DNA from: Anaerolineales bacterium
GTDB taxonomy: Bacteria > Chloroflexota > Anaerolineae > 4572-78 > J111
NCBI GenBank assembly: GCA_015075185.1
Contig: JABTUW010000006.1
Coordinates: 310,001-374,000 of the forward strand
Length of the DNA stretch: 64,000 bases
Direction: 5' to 3'
In this document: piece by piece, positions 18,886-25,725 of the stretch
Layout of the letters: every line of letters starts with the position of its first letter
How positions within the stretch are numbered: the stretch's first letter is position 1
Position numbers and translations under genes: made by a program
The notes under the pieces: generated by a model
What the model was told of the DNA's origin: nothing
What the model saw: the letters and a program-made list of their open reading frames with translations, nothing else
The model's database searches: none

Positions 18886-19104
18886 ATGAAAATAGACTAC
18901 GACCCACAAGCGGATGCAATTTACATTCAACTACGGCCAGGTGAAGTGGATGATACTCTTGAGGCCGGAAAGTATGTTTATGTAGATGTTGATAAAGAGG
19001 GTATGCCTCTGGGTTTGGAGATTCTGTTTGCTGGGCGGTTATTAGCCCAGGAGGATATGACCAGTGTTACAGTAAACATCAGACGAATAGCTGAATATAC
19101 TTAA
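18886..19104 (+). CDS. DUF2283-family protein
   Basis: A 72-residue protein with the hallmark opening of DUF2283, MKIDYDPQADAIYIQL, followed by a short beta-rich body with a conserved LEAGKYVYVDVDKEG and PLGLEIL. A GGAGGG ribosome binding site lies just upstream. The biochemical role of the family is unknown. It commonly accompanies DUF4258 genes in a toxin-antitoxin-like layout, and here follows the frameshifted DUF4258 gene by 19 nt. If the partner is dead, this gene could be an orphan antitoxin-like remnant. Confidence 0.8.
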   Translation: MKIDYDPQADAIYIQLRPGEVDDTLEAGKYVYVDVDKEGMPLGLEILFAGRLLAQEDMTSVTVNIRRIAEYT

Positions 19105-19278
19105 TGTCAAGTAGTAATCCTCTTTGAAAGCACAAAACATATCCCCTTGATCGTTATCACCGCAAATCCCCTGGATATTACCCAAAATAGAGTAATCGAG
19201 TCAGGAGTGGATGTCTACCTAAATGCTCCGATTGATATTGATGAATTCTCCACTGTGATTAAAGCTTATCTCTCATAA
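19105..19278 (+). pseudogene. C-terminal relic of a response-regulator receiver domain
   Basis: Directly after the DUF2283 stop, and in the same frame, the DNA reads about 57 codons to a TAA at 19276-19278. They resemble the second half of a receiver domain: HIPLIVITANPLDITQNRV corresponds to strand 4 with the switch Thr, then a helix, then GVDVYLNAPIDIDEFSTVI as strand 5 and helix 5. The conserved Lys before Pro is Asn-Ala here. There is no start codon, no phospho-acceptor Asp and no N-terminal half. It is best read as decayed coding DNA. Confidence 0.6.
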
Positions 19279-19394
19279 TTGCGGAGGTGAAGATTAACTT
19301 CAGCGATCATCTGCACAATTGAGTTTTCGATTTGTGGCTATAAAGGATGTGGAGATAATATCAGGCATTATCTTTTTAGCGAAAAGGAAGGATT

Positions 19395-20114
19395 ATGACC
19401 CAAGAATCGTTTCAACTCGACCTCAGCGAAAAAGGCAAAGACAAAAACGGCCAGACGATTTCGCTGGACCGGCGGCTGTTCATGCAGTTGCTGGCTTATG
19501 GCGGCTGCCGCAACACCGGCGCGTTGATCGAAGCCCTGGACCAGACCAATTTCGACAGCGTGCTGTACGCCGACCTCAATGATCCCCAGGGCATCGCCTT
19601 GCTGGTCATGCACGAAGACCCGGACTATTTTGTCACCGAGCTGCGCCAACTTCTCAACCAGCCGCTCTTTGCCGGCCTGACCCCCAAGCCCGAATACACC
19701 ATGTTGGGCCGGACTTACTCCGTCGGTTACGAGCAGGATTTGGAAGCAACGCTGCTGACCCGCCCCCGCCGCCGCGTCCTCGACCCGGAGTGGTTGTGGG
19801 CGGTTTGGTATCCGCTGCGGCGGGTCAAAACATTTGAAACCCTGCCGGAGCAGGAGCAAAAGCTGGTCTTGATGGAGCATGGCGGCATCGGTATGTCCTT
19901 TGGCAAAGCGGGCCTGGCCCACGATATTCGCCTCTCCTGCCACGGCCTGGATAAGAATGATAACGATTTTGTGATCGCCGTACTGGGCCGGGAACTGTAT
20001 CCCTGTTCCGCTGTGGTTCAGGCCATGCGTAAAACCAAGCAGACCTCCCAATATTTGGAGAGCCTGGGGCCGTTCTTCATCGGCAAGGCCATCTGGCAGG
20101 CTAAAATTGATTGA
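19395..20114 (+). CDS. Chlorite dismutase/HemQ-family heme protein
   Basis: A 239-residue member of the chlorite dismutase superfamily, with an AAGGA ribosome binding site. Strong family phrases include RLFMQLLAYGGC, ADLNDPQGIALLV, YTMLGRTYSVGYE, WAVWYPLRR and CHGLDKNDNDFVIAVLG, ending in SLGPFFIGKA. The motif LMEHGGIGMSFG contains His162, which aligns with the proximal heme-ligand position of this superfamily. Some members detoxify chlorite, others (HemQ/ChdC) decarboxylate coproheme in heme synthesis, and many have unknown function; the sequence read here does not decide. No heme-synthesis gene lies next to it. The next gene converges from the minus strand 8 nt away. Confidence 0.85.
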   Translation: MTQESFQLDLSEKGKDKNGQTISLDRRLFMQLLAYGGCRNTGALIEALDQTNFDSVLYADLNDPQGIALLVMHEDPDYFVTELRQLLNQPLFAGLTPKPEYTMLGRTYSVGYEQDLEATLLTRPRRRVLDPEWLWAVWYPLRRVKTFETLPEQEQKLVLMEHGGIGMSFGKAGLAHDIRLSCHGLDKNDNDFVIAVLGRELYPCSAVVQAMRKTKQTSQYLESLGPFFIGKAIWQAKID

Positions 20115-20122
20115 GTCTTAGC

Positions 20123-20959
20123 TCAATTCAACCGGCTCAGCCGCTCTTCCATCATCTCCAAATGCTGCTTTAACCAGTTGGTATCCGGGGCGTCGGGGTT
20201 GAGGAAGAGGTAGCGCTGGATGTCGAATGTCGCCTCCCGCAGCCGGTTGAGCCGGTAGGCGACGACGCCACGGTCTCTCAATTCTCCCGTCTCATCCGGC
20301 TGGACGAGCAACATTAAATCAAGGGTACGATATGCTCGTTCCCAATTTTCCTGCCGTAGATAAATTTGTTTCAAATTTAGGAGCATCCGAAACAGAATGG
20401 CCTGTTTGCTGGCCGAAATGAGGAATTGCTCTCTAAAAGCGAGGCGTTCCGAAAACTGGACCCGGCACAGGGCCAGGCAATCGTCTTCGCTGAGAACTGC
20501 TCCCTTATTAAACGCATCAATGTAAATTGGCGCATCCGGTACGCCATAGCCGACGATGAAATGTCCCGGCAAGCCCAGGCCGGCCAGGGGCAAGCCCAGC
20601 CGCCAGCCGATTTCCAGGCAAATCACACTCAACGAGATGGGAATGCCCGTCCGCCGCTCCAAAACCTTATCCAGAAAAGAGTTGTTGGGGTCGTAGTAAT
20701 TGTCGCTGTTGCCGTGAAAACCCAACTCTCCGAACAAGAAGTGTGTGAGCGTCTTAACCTGCTCCGGGGCGGTTTTGGCCTCGTGCATGGCAGGCTGGAG
20801 GGTCTCGGCCATGTTGTCTAACAGCGCCAGGTAATAGTCCAAAAGATTTGATGTTTGATTTAAATACTCAGATATCAGCAAGGCCGCGCGCGCGAGATTG
20901 ATCTGCGGGTCACTTTTGGCCAATTCTCTGCTGAAAGCCTCTTTTGCTGTGGACGGCAT
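20123..20959 (-). CDS. SirB1-like transglutaminase-fold/TPR protein
   Basis: A 278-residue protein of the SirB1/Transglut_core2 type. The N-terminal helical part leads to the conserved YYDPNNSFLDKVLERRTG and PISLSVICLEIGWRLGL, then GLPGHFIVGY and IYIDAFNKG. These supply the Cys, His and Asp positions of a transglutaminase-like core, though catalytic activity of the family is unproven. Residues about 195-270 look like TPR helices (QENWERAYRTLDLMLLVQPD). It is probably cytosolic. Family function is unclear beyond protein interaction. It is a lone minus-strand gene followed upstream by the HAD gene, with TCTACTG-type repeats in the gap between them. Confidence 0.8.
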   Translation of the reverse strand: MPSTAKEAFSRELAKSDPQINLARAALLISEYLNQTSNLLDYYLALLDNMAETLQPAMHEAKTAPEQVKTLTHFLFGELGFHGNSDNYYDPNNSFLDKVLERRTGIPISLSVICLEIGWRLGLPLAGLGLPGHFIVGYGVPDAPIYIDAFNKGAVLSEDDCLALCRVQFSERLAFREQFLISASKQAILFRMLLNLKQIYLRQENWERAYRTLDLMLLVQPDETGELRDRGVVAYRLNRLREATFDIQRYLFLNPDAPDTNWLKQHLEMMEERLSRLN

Positions 20960-20984
20960 CTTAAGATTCCTTTAAAGACTTCCC

Positions 20985-21027
20985 GTTTACTGTCTACTGT
21001 TTACCGTCTACCCTCTACTGTCTACCC
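20985..21027. repeat. TCTACTG/TCTACCG heptamer-type tandem repeat
   Basis: A run of related units (TTTACTG, TCTACTG, TTTACCG, TCTACCC, TCTACTG, TCTACCC) fills the gap between two minus-strand genes and extends into the last codons of the HAD gene. Similar heptamer runs lie elsewhere in the window. Confidence 0.7.
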
Positions 21028-21748
21028 AATCCAATACCTGGCTCAATTCCGTGATGCGCTGGACACCCGGGGGCAGCTTTTCCGGTGCGGGCTGGTTGGA
21101 CCGGTCACACCACAGGCCGCAGGCATAGCCACCCGCCTCGACCGCGCCGCTGGCGTCCACTTCCAGATTGTCGCCGACGTACAAACACCGCTCGGCGGGC
21201 GTTTCAAGCCGGGCCGCTCCCTCGACAAAGATGGCCCGGTCGGGCTTGTAGAGGTCCAATTCACCGCTGATGAGGATATGTTGGGGCTGGATAAATTCGC
21301 CCAGACTTGCTTCGATCACCGGCCGGATGGCGGGCGAGTGGTTGGTGATGATAGCCAGCCGCAGCCCTTGCCCCGCCAGGGCCTGAAGAGCAGGCAGCGT
21401 GTCCGGGTAAAAGACAAACGGCAGATGGGCGTAGGCGTTATAAATTTCCTCCGCCACTTCGGGCAGCGCCTCCGGGTGGCCCAGCAGTTCCAAAAGCTGC
21501 TGGTAGTAAACAATGAGACCTTGCTTTGTTTGCGGGGCCAGAGGACCGGGCAGCCGGCCCGTCTCAATGCGCGCATGGCGTTCCTGCCTGGCCGCCTCGA
21601 TGAGGTCATGGGTGTAGCTCAGGCCGACATGCCGCAGCAGCGCCGAGGTCCGCTCCACCGTCGAAACATCGCCCAGCGCCGCGCCCAGGGTCATGTCCCA
21701 ATCGAAGAGGACGGCTTTGATTTTGGCTGGGTTTGAAGGGATCATCAT
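21008..21748 (-). CDS. HAD-superfamily hydrolase
   Basis: A 246-residue protein with all four HAD motifs: motif I DWDMT in KAVLFDWDMTLGA, motif II IITNHS, motif III Lys in LYKPDRAIF, and motif IV CLYVGDNLEVDASGA. The layout with a helical cap between motifs I and II is that of phosphoglycolate-phosphatase or haloacid-dehalogenase-like phosphatases. The substrate cannot be named. Its start overlaps the stop of the upstream LysM gene by 4 nt (ATGA), indicating translational coupling. The C terminus runs into the TCTACTG repeat. Confidence 0.88.
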   Translation of the reverse strand: MMIPSNPAKIKAVLFDWDMTLGAALGDVSTVERTSALLRHVGLSYTHDLIEAARQERHARIETGRLPGPLAPQTKQGLIVYYQQLLELLGHPEALPEVAEEIYNAYAHLPFVFYPDTLPALQALAGQGLRLAIITNHSPAIRPVIEASLGEFIQPQHILISGELDLYKPDRAIFVEGAARLETPAERCLYVGDNLEVDASGAVEAGGYACGLWCDRSNQPAPEKLPPGVQRITELSQVLDWVDSRG

Positions 21749-22638
21749 TTTTTCTTCTTGTTAGGGATAATCAACTTTTGTCCGCTGCGGATCAGGCGAG
21801 GATCCTCCAGGCCATTGCGGGTGACAATGGCTTCGACAGTGACGCCAAATTGCAGGGCGATGCCGCCCAGGGTGTCGCCAGGCTGGACGATGTAGATGCG
21901 CGGCGTTGGGCTGGGCGTGGGGGTGGGCGGCAGGGTGGCGTCGGTGGGCCGGATGACGGCTTCTTCGGTGAAACCGAGGCTGGCGAGCATAGCCTGGAAC
22001 ACCGGCTCGGCCGCTGACCATTTTTCGCCGGGAGCGAGGACGACCAGATAGTAGCCGACGTCGTTATGGCTGGTCACGGCAACCCTGGCCAGGCCCGGCT
22101 GACCGCCGTCGGTGTAGCTAAAGTTCAAATCGGTCAAGGTCCAGGTCGTCCCGGCCATGGTCAGCGCGCTTTGTTGGAAAAGTTTGGTATTGGCCGGAAA
22201 GTCGGCTAAAATATTGGCTAGGACAGTCGCCGGTTCGATACTGTTGTCGCTCGAAATACCGGCCCAAAGCGCCGGTTCCCCCCATTGTCCCGGCTCAAGT
22301 CCGGCGGTAGTCGGCGCAAAAATGACCCGCAGCGAGGTTTCTTTTTTGCGCCAGCCGCCGGGATAATCCAGCGTAAGGCCCAGGGCCACGCTGCGAAAGG
22401 GGAGCATTTCCACCGGGCCGGGTGTCACGGCTGCCAGCGGGGCAATGGTCGGCGTTGGGCCGGGGCGGGGCGAGGGAGCCTCAAAAACGGCGCCTCGACT
22501 GAGAGCCAGGGTGTTGCCGGTGAGCAGGATAATCGCCGTGACGATGACCAGGGCCGTAAAAGAAAAAACAAGCAGCGCCATCAAGATGATCCGGGCAATC
22601 TGCCCCGGGCCGCTGGGTTGGGGTTTGGGCTGAAACAT
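21745..22638 (-). CDS. Membrane-anchored LysM-domain protein
   Basis: A 297-residue protein. The start at 22638 is chosen because a GGAG site lies upstream and the residues after it form a short Pro-rich cytoplasmic segment followed by a TM helix (about 15-42). An in-frame ATG at 22770 would add residues that look non-coding. A Pro/Thr-rich linker follows, then an unassigned globular part (about 75-225), a second Thr-Pro linker (TPTPSPTPRI) and a C-terminal LysM domain (IVQPGDTLGGIALQFGVTV, ending SGQKLIIPNKKKK). LysM binds N-acetylglucosamine-containing glycans such as peptidoglycan, so the C terminus should lie outside the membrane. Translation of the following HAD gene is coupled to it. 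Confidence 0.82.
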   Translation of the reverse strand: MFQPKPQPSGPGQIARIILMALLVFSFTALVIVTAIILLTGNTLALSRGAVFEAPSPRPGPTPTIAPLAAVTPGPVEMLPFRSVALGLTLDYPGGWRKKETSLRVIFAPTTAGLEPGQWGEPALWAGISSDNSIEPATVLANILADFPANTKLFQQSALTMAGTTWTLTDLNFSYTDGGQPGLARVAVTSHNDVGYYLVVLAPGEKWSAAEPVFQAMLASLGFTEEAVIRPTDATLPPTPTPSPTPRIYIVQPGDTLGGIALQFGVTVEAIVTRNGLEDPRLIRSGQKLIIPNKKKK

Positions 22639-22866
22639 TGACGAACTCCATCGCCCACAACGTGGACTACCGGGGTATGATACCAATTTTAGAAGTTGTT
22701 GCCAATTTAGGAGCTTAATAATTCCACTCGCTTGGTGCCCAAATTCTGTCCGGTACGAGCTGGCAAACATGGAGTGAGTTCTTAATAATTTGGTAAGAAA
22801 GTCGTTTTATAGTGGGGATGTAACAAAAATTGGTGTCGCTAGGCTAACCGAGTTTTAGGAGGAGTT

Positions 22867-23814
22867 ATGATCAAGATTCGTTCGTCTGAGATTACGCCGG
22901 AACACATCTATCTTTCCCGGCGCAGATTTATGGTGGGGATTGGGGCGCTGGCGGCCAGTTCGGCCCTGTTGGCGGCCTGCGGGACCCAGGGCGCGGCGGT
23001 GAAGGAGGAGGAGAGTAAACCCACAGATTTGAAAACCACGGCCACCACCGACGAGTTGGGGGATAAGCTGACCTCCTTTGAGGCAGTAACTAACTACAAC
23101 AACTATTATGAGTTTTCAACCAGCAAAGAGATGGTGGCTAAGCTGGCCAAAGATTTCAAAACCTCGCCCTGGACCATTGAGGTCGGGGGGTTGGTCAACA
23201 AGCCCCAAACTTATGGCTTCGAGGATTTGCTCAAGAAGTTCACCCAGCAGGAGCGAATCTATCGCCTGCGCTGCGTCGAAGCCTGGTCTATGGTCATTCC
23301 CTGGCAGGGTTTTCCCCTAGCCGAACTGTTGAAAGAAGTCGAACCGACCTCCAAGGCCAAGTATGTCCGCTTTGAAACCCTGTTTGACCCGGAGCAGTTG
23401 CCCGGCCAGCAGAGCGCCTGGTATACCTGGCCCTACGCCGAAGGGCTGCGTCTGGACGAAGCGATGAATGACCTGGCTATCCTGTCAACCGGCCTGTATG
23501 GCAAGGAACTGCTGCCCCAGAACGGCGCACCGCTTCGCCTGGTAGTCCCGTGGAAGTACGGCTTCAAGAGCATCAAGTCTATTGTGAAAATTGAGCTGGT
23601 GGAAGAACAGCCGACCTCCCTCTGGATGGCCGCCGCGCCCAACGAATATGGCTTCTACGCCAACGTCAACCCGGCGGTAGATCACCCGCGCTGGTCCCAG
23701 GCCAGCGAGCGGCGCATCGGCGAATTTGGCCGGCGGCCGACACTGCCTTTCAACGGCTATGAAGAGGAAGTAGCCCAGCTTTACAAAGATATGGATTTGA
23801 GGGCCAACTATTAA
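22867..23814 (+). CDS. msrP: Protein-methionine-sulfoxide reductase catalytic subunit, molybdopterin (MsrP/YedY)
   Basis: A 315-residue protein with a strong AGGAGGAG site. The N terminus is a twin-arginine signal (SRRRFMVG) followed by a hydrophobic stretch ending in LLAAC, so Cys38 may be lipid-modified. The sulfite-oxidase-type molybdopterin fold is recognised by RLRCVEAWSMVIPWQGFPL, in which Cys136 is the expected molybdenum ligand, and by LRLVVPWKYGFKSIKSIVK. MsrP repairs oxidised methionine in exported proteins, taking electrons from the heme membrane protein MsrQ. The stop overlaps the msrQ start by one base (TAATG). Loss of heme ligands is not expected because this subunit has none. 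Confidence 0.93.
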   Translation: MIKIRSSEITPEHIYLSRRRFMVGIGALAASSALLAACGTQGAAVKEEESKPTDLKTTATTDELGDKLTSFEAVTNYNNYYEFSTSKEMVAKLAKDFKTSPWTIEVGGLVNKPQTYGFEDLLKKFTQQERIYRLRCVEAWSMVIPWQGFPLAELLKEVEPTSKAKYVRFETLFDPEQLPGQQSAWYTWPYAEGLRLDEAMNDLAILSTGLYGKELLPQNGAPLRLVVPWKYGFKSIKSIVKIELVEEQPTSLWMAAAPNEYGFYANVNPAVDHPRWSQASERRIGEFGRRPTLPFNGYEEEVAQLYKDMDLRANY

Positions 23815-24461
23815 TGAAGACGCTGCGGAAAAATTGGCTGCGTATTTTAACCCACGTCGGGGCGCTGATCCCGCTGGCCTGGTTGTTATGGGATTATTGG
23901 TTCGACCACTTGACGGTCAATCCCATCCAGGATATTACCTTTCGCACCGGCAAGCCGGCCTTGATCCTGCTGGTGCTGTCGCTGGCCTGCACCCCGGTGA
24001 ATACCTTGTTTGGGTTCAAACAGGTGCTGCCGCTGCGCAAGCCGCTGGGGCTGTACGCCTTTATGTACGTTTGCCTGCACTTTCTGACGTTTGTCGGGCT
24101 GGATTATGGCTTTGATTGGGGCCTGCTCTATGAAGCCATCTTTGAGAAACGATACGCCCTGGTCGGATTTGCCGCTTTCCTGATCCTGCTGCCGCTAGCT
24201 CTCACCTCGACCCAGGGCTGGATGCGGCGGCTGGGCAAGAACTGGAAGCGGCTGCATCGCTGGGTTTACCTGGCCGGTCTCCTGGCCGTCGTGCATTACG
24301 TCTGGCTGGTCAAGTCGGACATCCGCGAGCCGCTGCTGTATGGGGCGGGGGTGGTTATTCTGCTCTGCTTGCGTCTGCCCGCCGTGCGCAAAGCCGCGGC
24401 CAATTTTCGCAGCCGTTTCAAAAAGGAGCGCCGCGCCCGGACGGTTATTGACAGTGTTTAG
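23814..24461 (+). CDS. msrQ: Heme-binding membrane subunit of methionine sulfoxide reductase (MsrQ/YedZ)
   Basis: A 215-residue protein with about six TM helices of the ferric-reductase-like family. Conserved segments include RTGKPALILLVLSLACTP and PLRKPLGLYAFMYVCLHF, the latter with a His suited to heme b binding, and WKRLHRWVYLAGLLAVVHY with two more candidate heme histidines. It passes electrons from quinol or a flavin carrier to MsrP. The coupled start and the terminator after its stop make a two-gene operon. The C terminus is short and basic. Confidence 0.92.
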   Translation: MKTLRKNWLRILTHVGALIPLAWLLWDYWFDHLTVNPIQDITFRTGKPALILLVLSLACTPVNTLFGFKQVLPLRKPLGLYAFMYVCLHFLTFVGLDYGFDWGLLYEAIFEKRYALVGFAAFLILLPLALTSTQGWMRRLGKNWKRLHRWVYLAGLLAVVHYVWLVKSDIREPLLYGAGVVILLCLRLPAVRKAAANFRSRFKKERRARTVIDSV

Positions 24462-24478
24462 TCTAAATTTTAGCTCAC

Positions 24479-24506
24479 AGCCCCGCTGATTGGCGGGGCT
24501 TTTTTA
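24479..24506 (+). terminator. Rho-independent terminator after msrPQ
   Basis: AGCCCCGC (24479-24486) pairs perfectly with GCGGGGCT (24493-24500) around a six-base loop, followed by TTTTT. It lies 17 nt after the msrQ stop. Confidence 0.93.
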
Positions 24507-24535
24507 TGTCCACCCTCCTCCTCATCGGCCATGTC

Positions 24536-24560
24536 ATTTCGAGACCAAAGGTCGAGAAAT
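24536..24560. repeat. Short palindromic element (ATTTCGAGACC/GGTCGAGAAAT)
   Basis: ATTTC and GACC pair with GGTC and GAAAT around an AAA centre. It sits between two convergent genes and has the look of a dispersed intergenic repeat; copy number elsewhere is unknown. Confidence 0.45.
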
Positions 24561-24588
24561 CCCTGCGAGGCAGCAATTAGAATCTTTG

Positions 24589-25395
24589 TTATCCCTCTGA
24601 AAGTACCTTGCGGGGAGTGGAGGTTTTGTGAGGCGGGTCGTTGCGCTGGAAATAGGCCGACAAATCCAGGGCTTCGTGGCGCAGCACCGACTCTAGGAGT
24701 TTTTTGCTGTCCAGCACCACAATCGGGCCGAGCAGGTGTTCGGTAAATTCGGACTTGGGCTTGTGCATTTCGACGAAGATGGTGGCGTGTTTATTCAGTT
24801 TCTGGATGCGCGAGACCGTATGCAGTGTTTTTAGATCAGGCTCCTGAAAGCGGGCGTTGGCAAAGACGAAGATGTATGCCGCCTCTTGAATGTTGGCCTG
24901 CTGCAGCGCCGCCGGGCTGATTGGCACGCCGCGCACAAAGTGGTACTGCGGATAGGGGTTGACCATGACCAGGTCGGAAATAATCACAACCTCGCGCTGA
25001 GCCAGCTCCGGGTAGCGATCCAGCACTTGCAGCAGCTCGTCGGCAAAGGCGGTGTATTCGCAGATGACGAGGTGATTCTTGGCTTTGATCTGGGCCATGC
25101 CCAGCCGGTCTTTATTGACAAACTGCTCCACGGAATTGGCGGTCAGGGTGATGAAGTTGGTGTAGAGGTAAATGCCGACAATAAACGTAATGGCCGCGGC
25201 AATCCGTCCCTGGGTGGTGTGGGGGGCAATATCGCCGTAGCCCACCGTCGTTGAGCTGACGATCCACCACCAGATCACGTCGCCAAAGGAGGTGATGCCG
25301 GGATTGACCCCATGCTCATAGGCCCAAAAGAGCGAGCTGGTAACGGCAAAACTAACCAGGAGCAAAAGGCCCAAGAATCGAATTTGCTTTCTCAT
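24589..25395 (-). CDS. Potassium channel with cytoplasmic RCK/TrkA-N domain
   Basis: A 268-residue two-helix channel. Helix 1 lies at about 6-25. The pore loop carries the potassium selectivity filter (SSTTVGYGDIAP), and helix 2 spans about 65-90. The rest is an RCK/TrkA-N-like Rossmann domain beginning HLVICEYTAFADELLQVL, in which the usual GxGxxG nucleotide loop is replaced by CEYTAF. The domain therefore probably does not bind NAD in the ordinary way, or senses another ligand. Four subunits would form the pore, conducting potassium across the membrane. The C-terminal regulatory half of a full RCK is short. An inverted repeat lies immediately upstream of the gene. Confidence 0.88.
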   Translation of the reverse strand: MRKQIRFLGLLLLVSFAVTSSLFWAYEHGVNPGITSFGDVIWWWIVSSTTVGYGDIAPHTTQGRIAAAITFIVGIYLYTNFITLTANSVEQFVNKDRLGMAQIKAKNHLVICEYTAFADELLQVLDRYPELAQREVVIISDLVMVNPYPQYHFVRGVPISPAALQQANIQEAAYIFVFANARFQEPDLKTLHTVSRIQKLNKHATIFVEMHKPKSEFTEHLLGPIVVLDSKKLLESVLRHEALDLSAYFQRNDPPHKTSTPRKVLSEG

Positions 25396-25404
25396 GCAGC
25401 CTCC

Positions 25405-25442
25405 AGACCTTAAAGGTCCGCTACGCGAGATCTTTAGGGTCT
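25405..25442. repeat. Imperfect inverted repeat upstream of the potassium channel gene
   Basis: AGACCTTAAAGGTC (25405-25418) faces GATCTTTAGGGTCT (25429-25442); the arms match at 12 of 14 positions. The left arm is itself palindromic. It may be a small dispersed repeat. Confidence 0.6.
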
Positions 25443-25590
25443 TTATTTGCGCTTGAATTTTTACACGAGTGGAAGCGATTGGTACAGCCTAACCTTTATT
25501 ATTGTACCCTTAATCAGGCCAGTAGAAAATAGGATTTCAGGCGCAACACCTCCAGGCGGGAAATGCTTCCCAATCTAAAATCAATTTTAA

Positions 25591-25619
25591 TTGACATCCC
25601 CCCCCAATTAGACTAGAAT
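25591..25619 (+). promoter_or_regulatory. Sigma-70-type promoter of alaS
   Basis: TTGACA at 25591-25596, a 17-base spacer containing a run of eight C, and TAGAAT at 25614-25619. This is the closest match to a vegetative promoter in the window. Transcription would begin near 25626, about 100 nt before alaS. Confidence 0.75.
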
Positions 25620-25631
25620 TTAGTAGCAAAA

Positions 25632-25711
25632 ATGGGAGTAAGGAGTAGGGACGCAAAGCGAGGAGTAAGGGGTTTTTCCCTACTCCCTACTCCTTACTTC
25701 ATTACTCTCCC
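25632..25711. repeat. GGAGTA-rich inverted repeat in the alaS leader, copy 2
   Basis: Left arm GGGAGTAAGGAGTAGGGA (from 25634) and right arm CCCTACTCCCTACTCCTTAC (from 25678) can form a long stem between the alaS promoter and its ribosome binding site. It is the same type of element as 8291-8370. Confidence 0.75.
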
Positions 25712-25725
25712 GAGGTAAATATCCT

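Larger units (their letters stand above)
25396..25725. other. Control region between the potassium channel and alaS
   Basis: About 330 bases without a gene. It holds an inverted repeat next to the channel gene, a consensus promoter reading toward alaS, and a GGAGTA-type hairpin in the alaS leader. Confidence 0.7.

Noticed and set aside
20985..21027. CRISPR-like array
   Set aside because: Units are about seven bases with no spacers, and no cas gene is present.
22639..22770. Longer start for the LysM protein
   Set aside because: GGAG and an MFQPKPQP start at 22638 fit a normal cytosolic stub before the membrane helix; the extra residues look non-coding.
25632..25711. T-box riboswitch before alaS
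   Set aside because: No T-box consensus, specifier loop or terminator is visible; the leader is filled by a simple inverted repeat.
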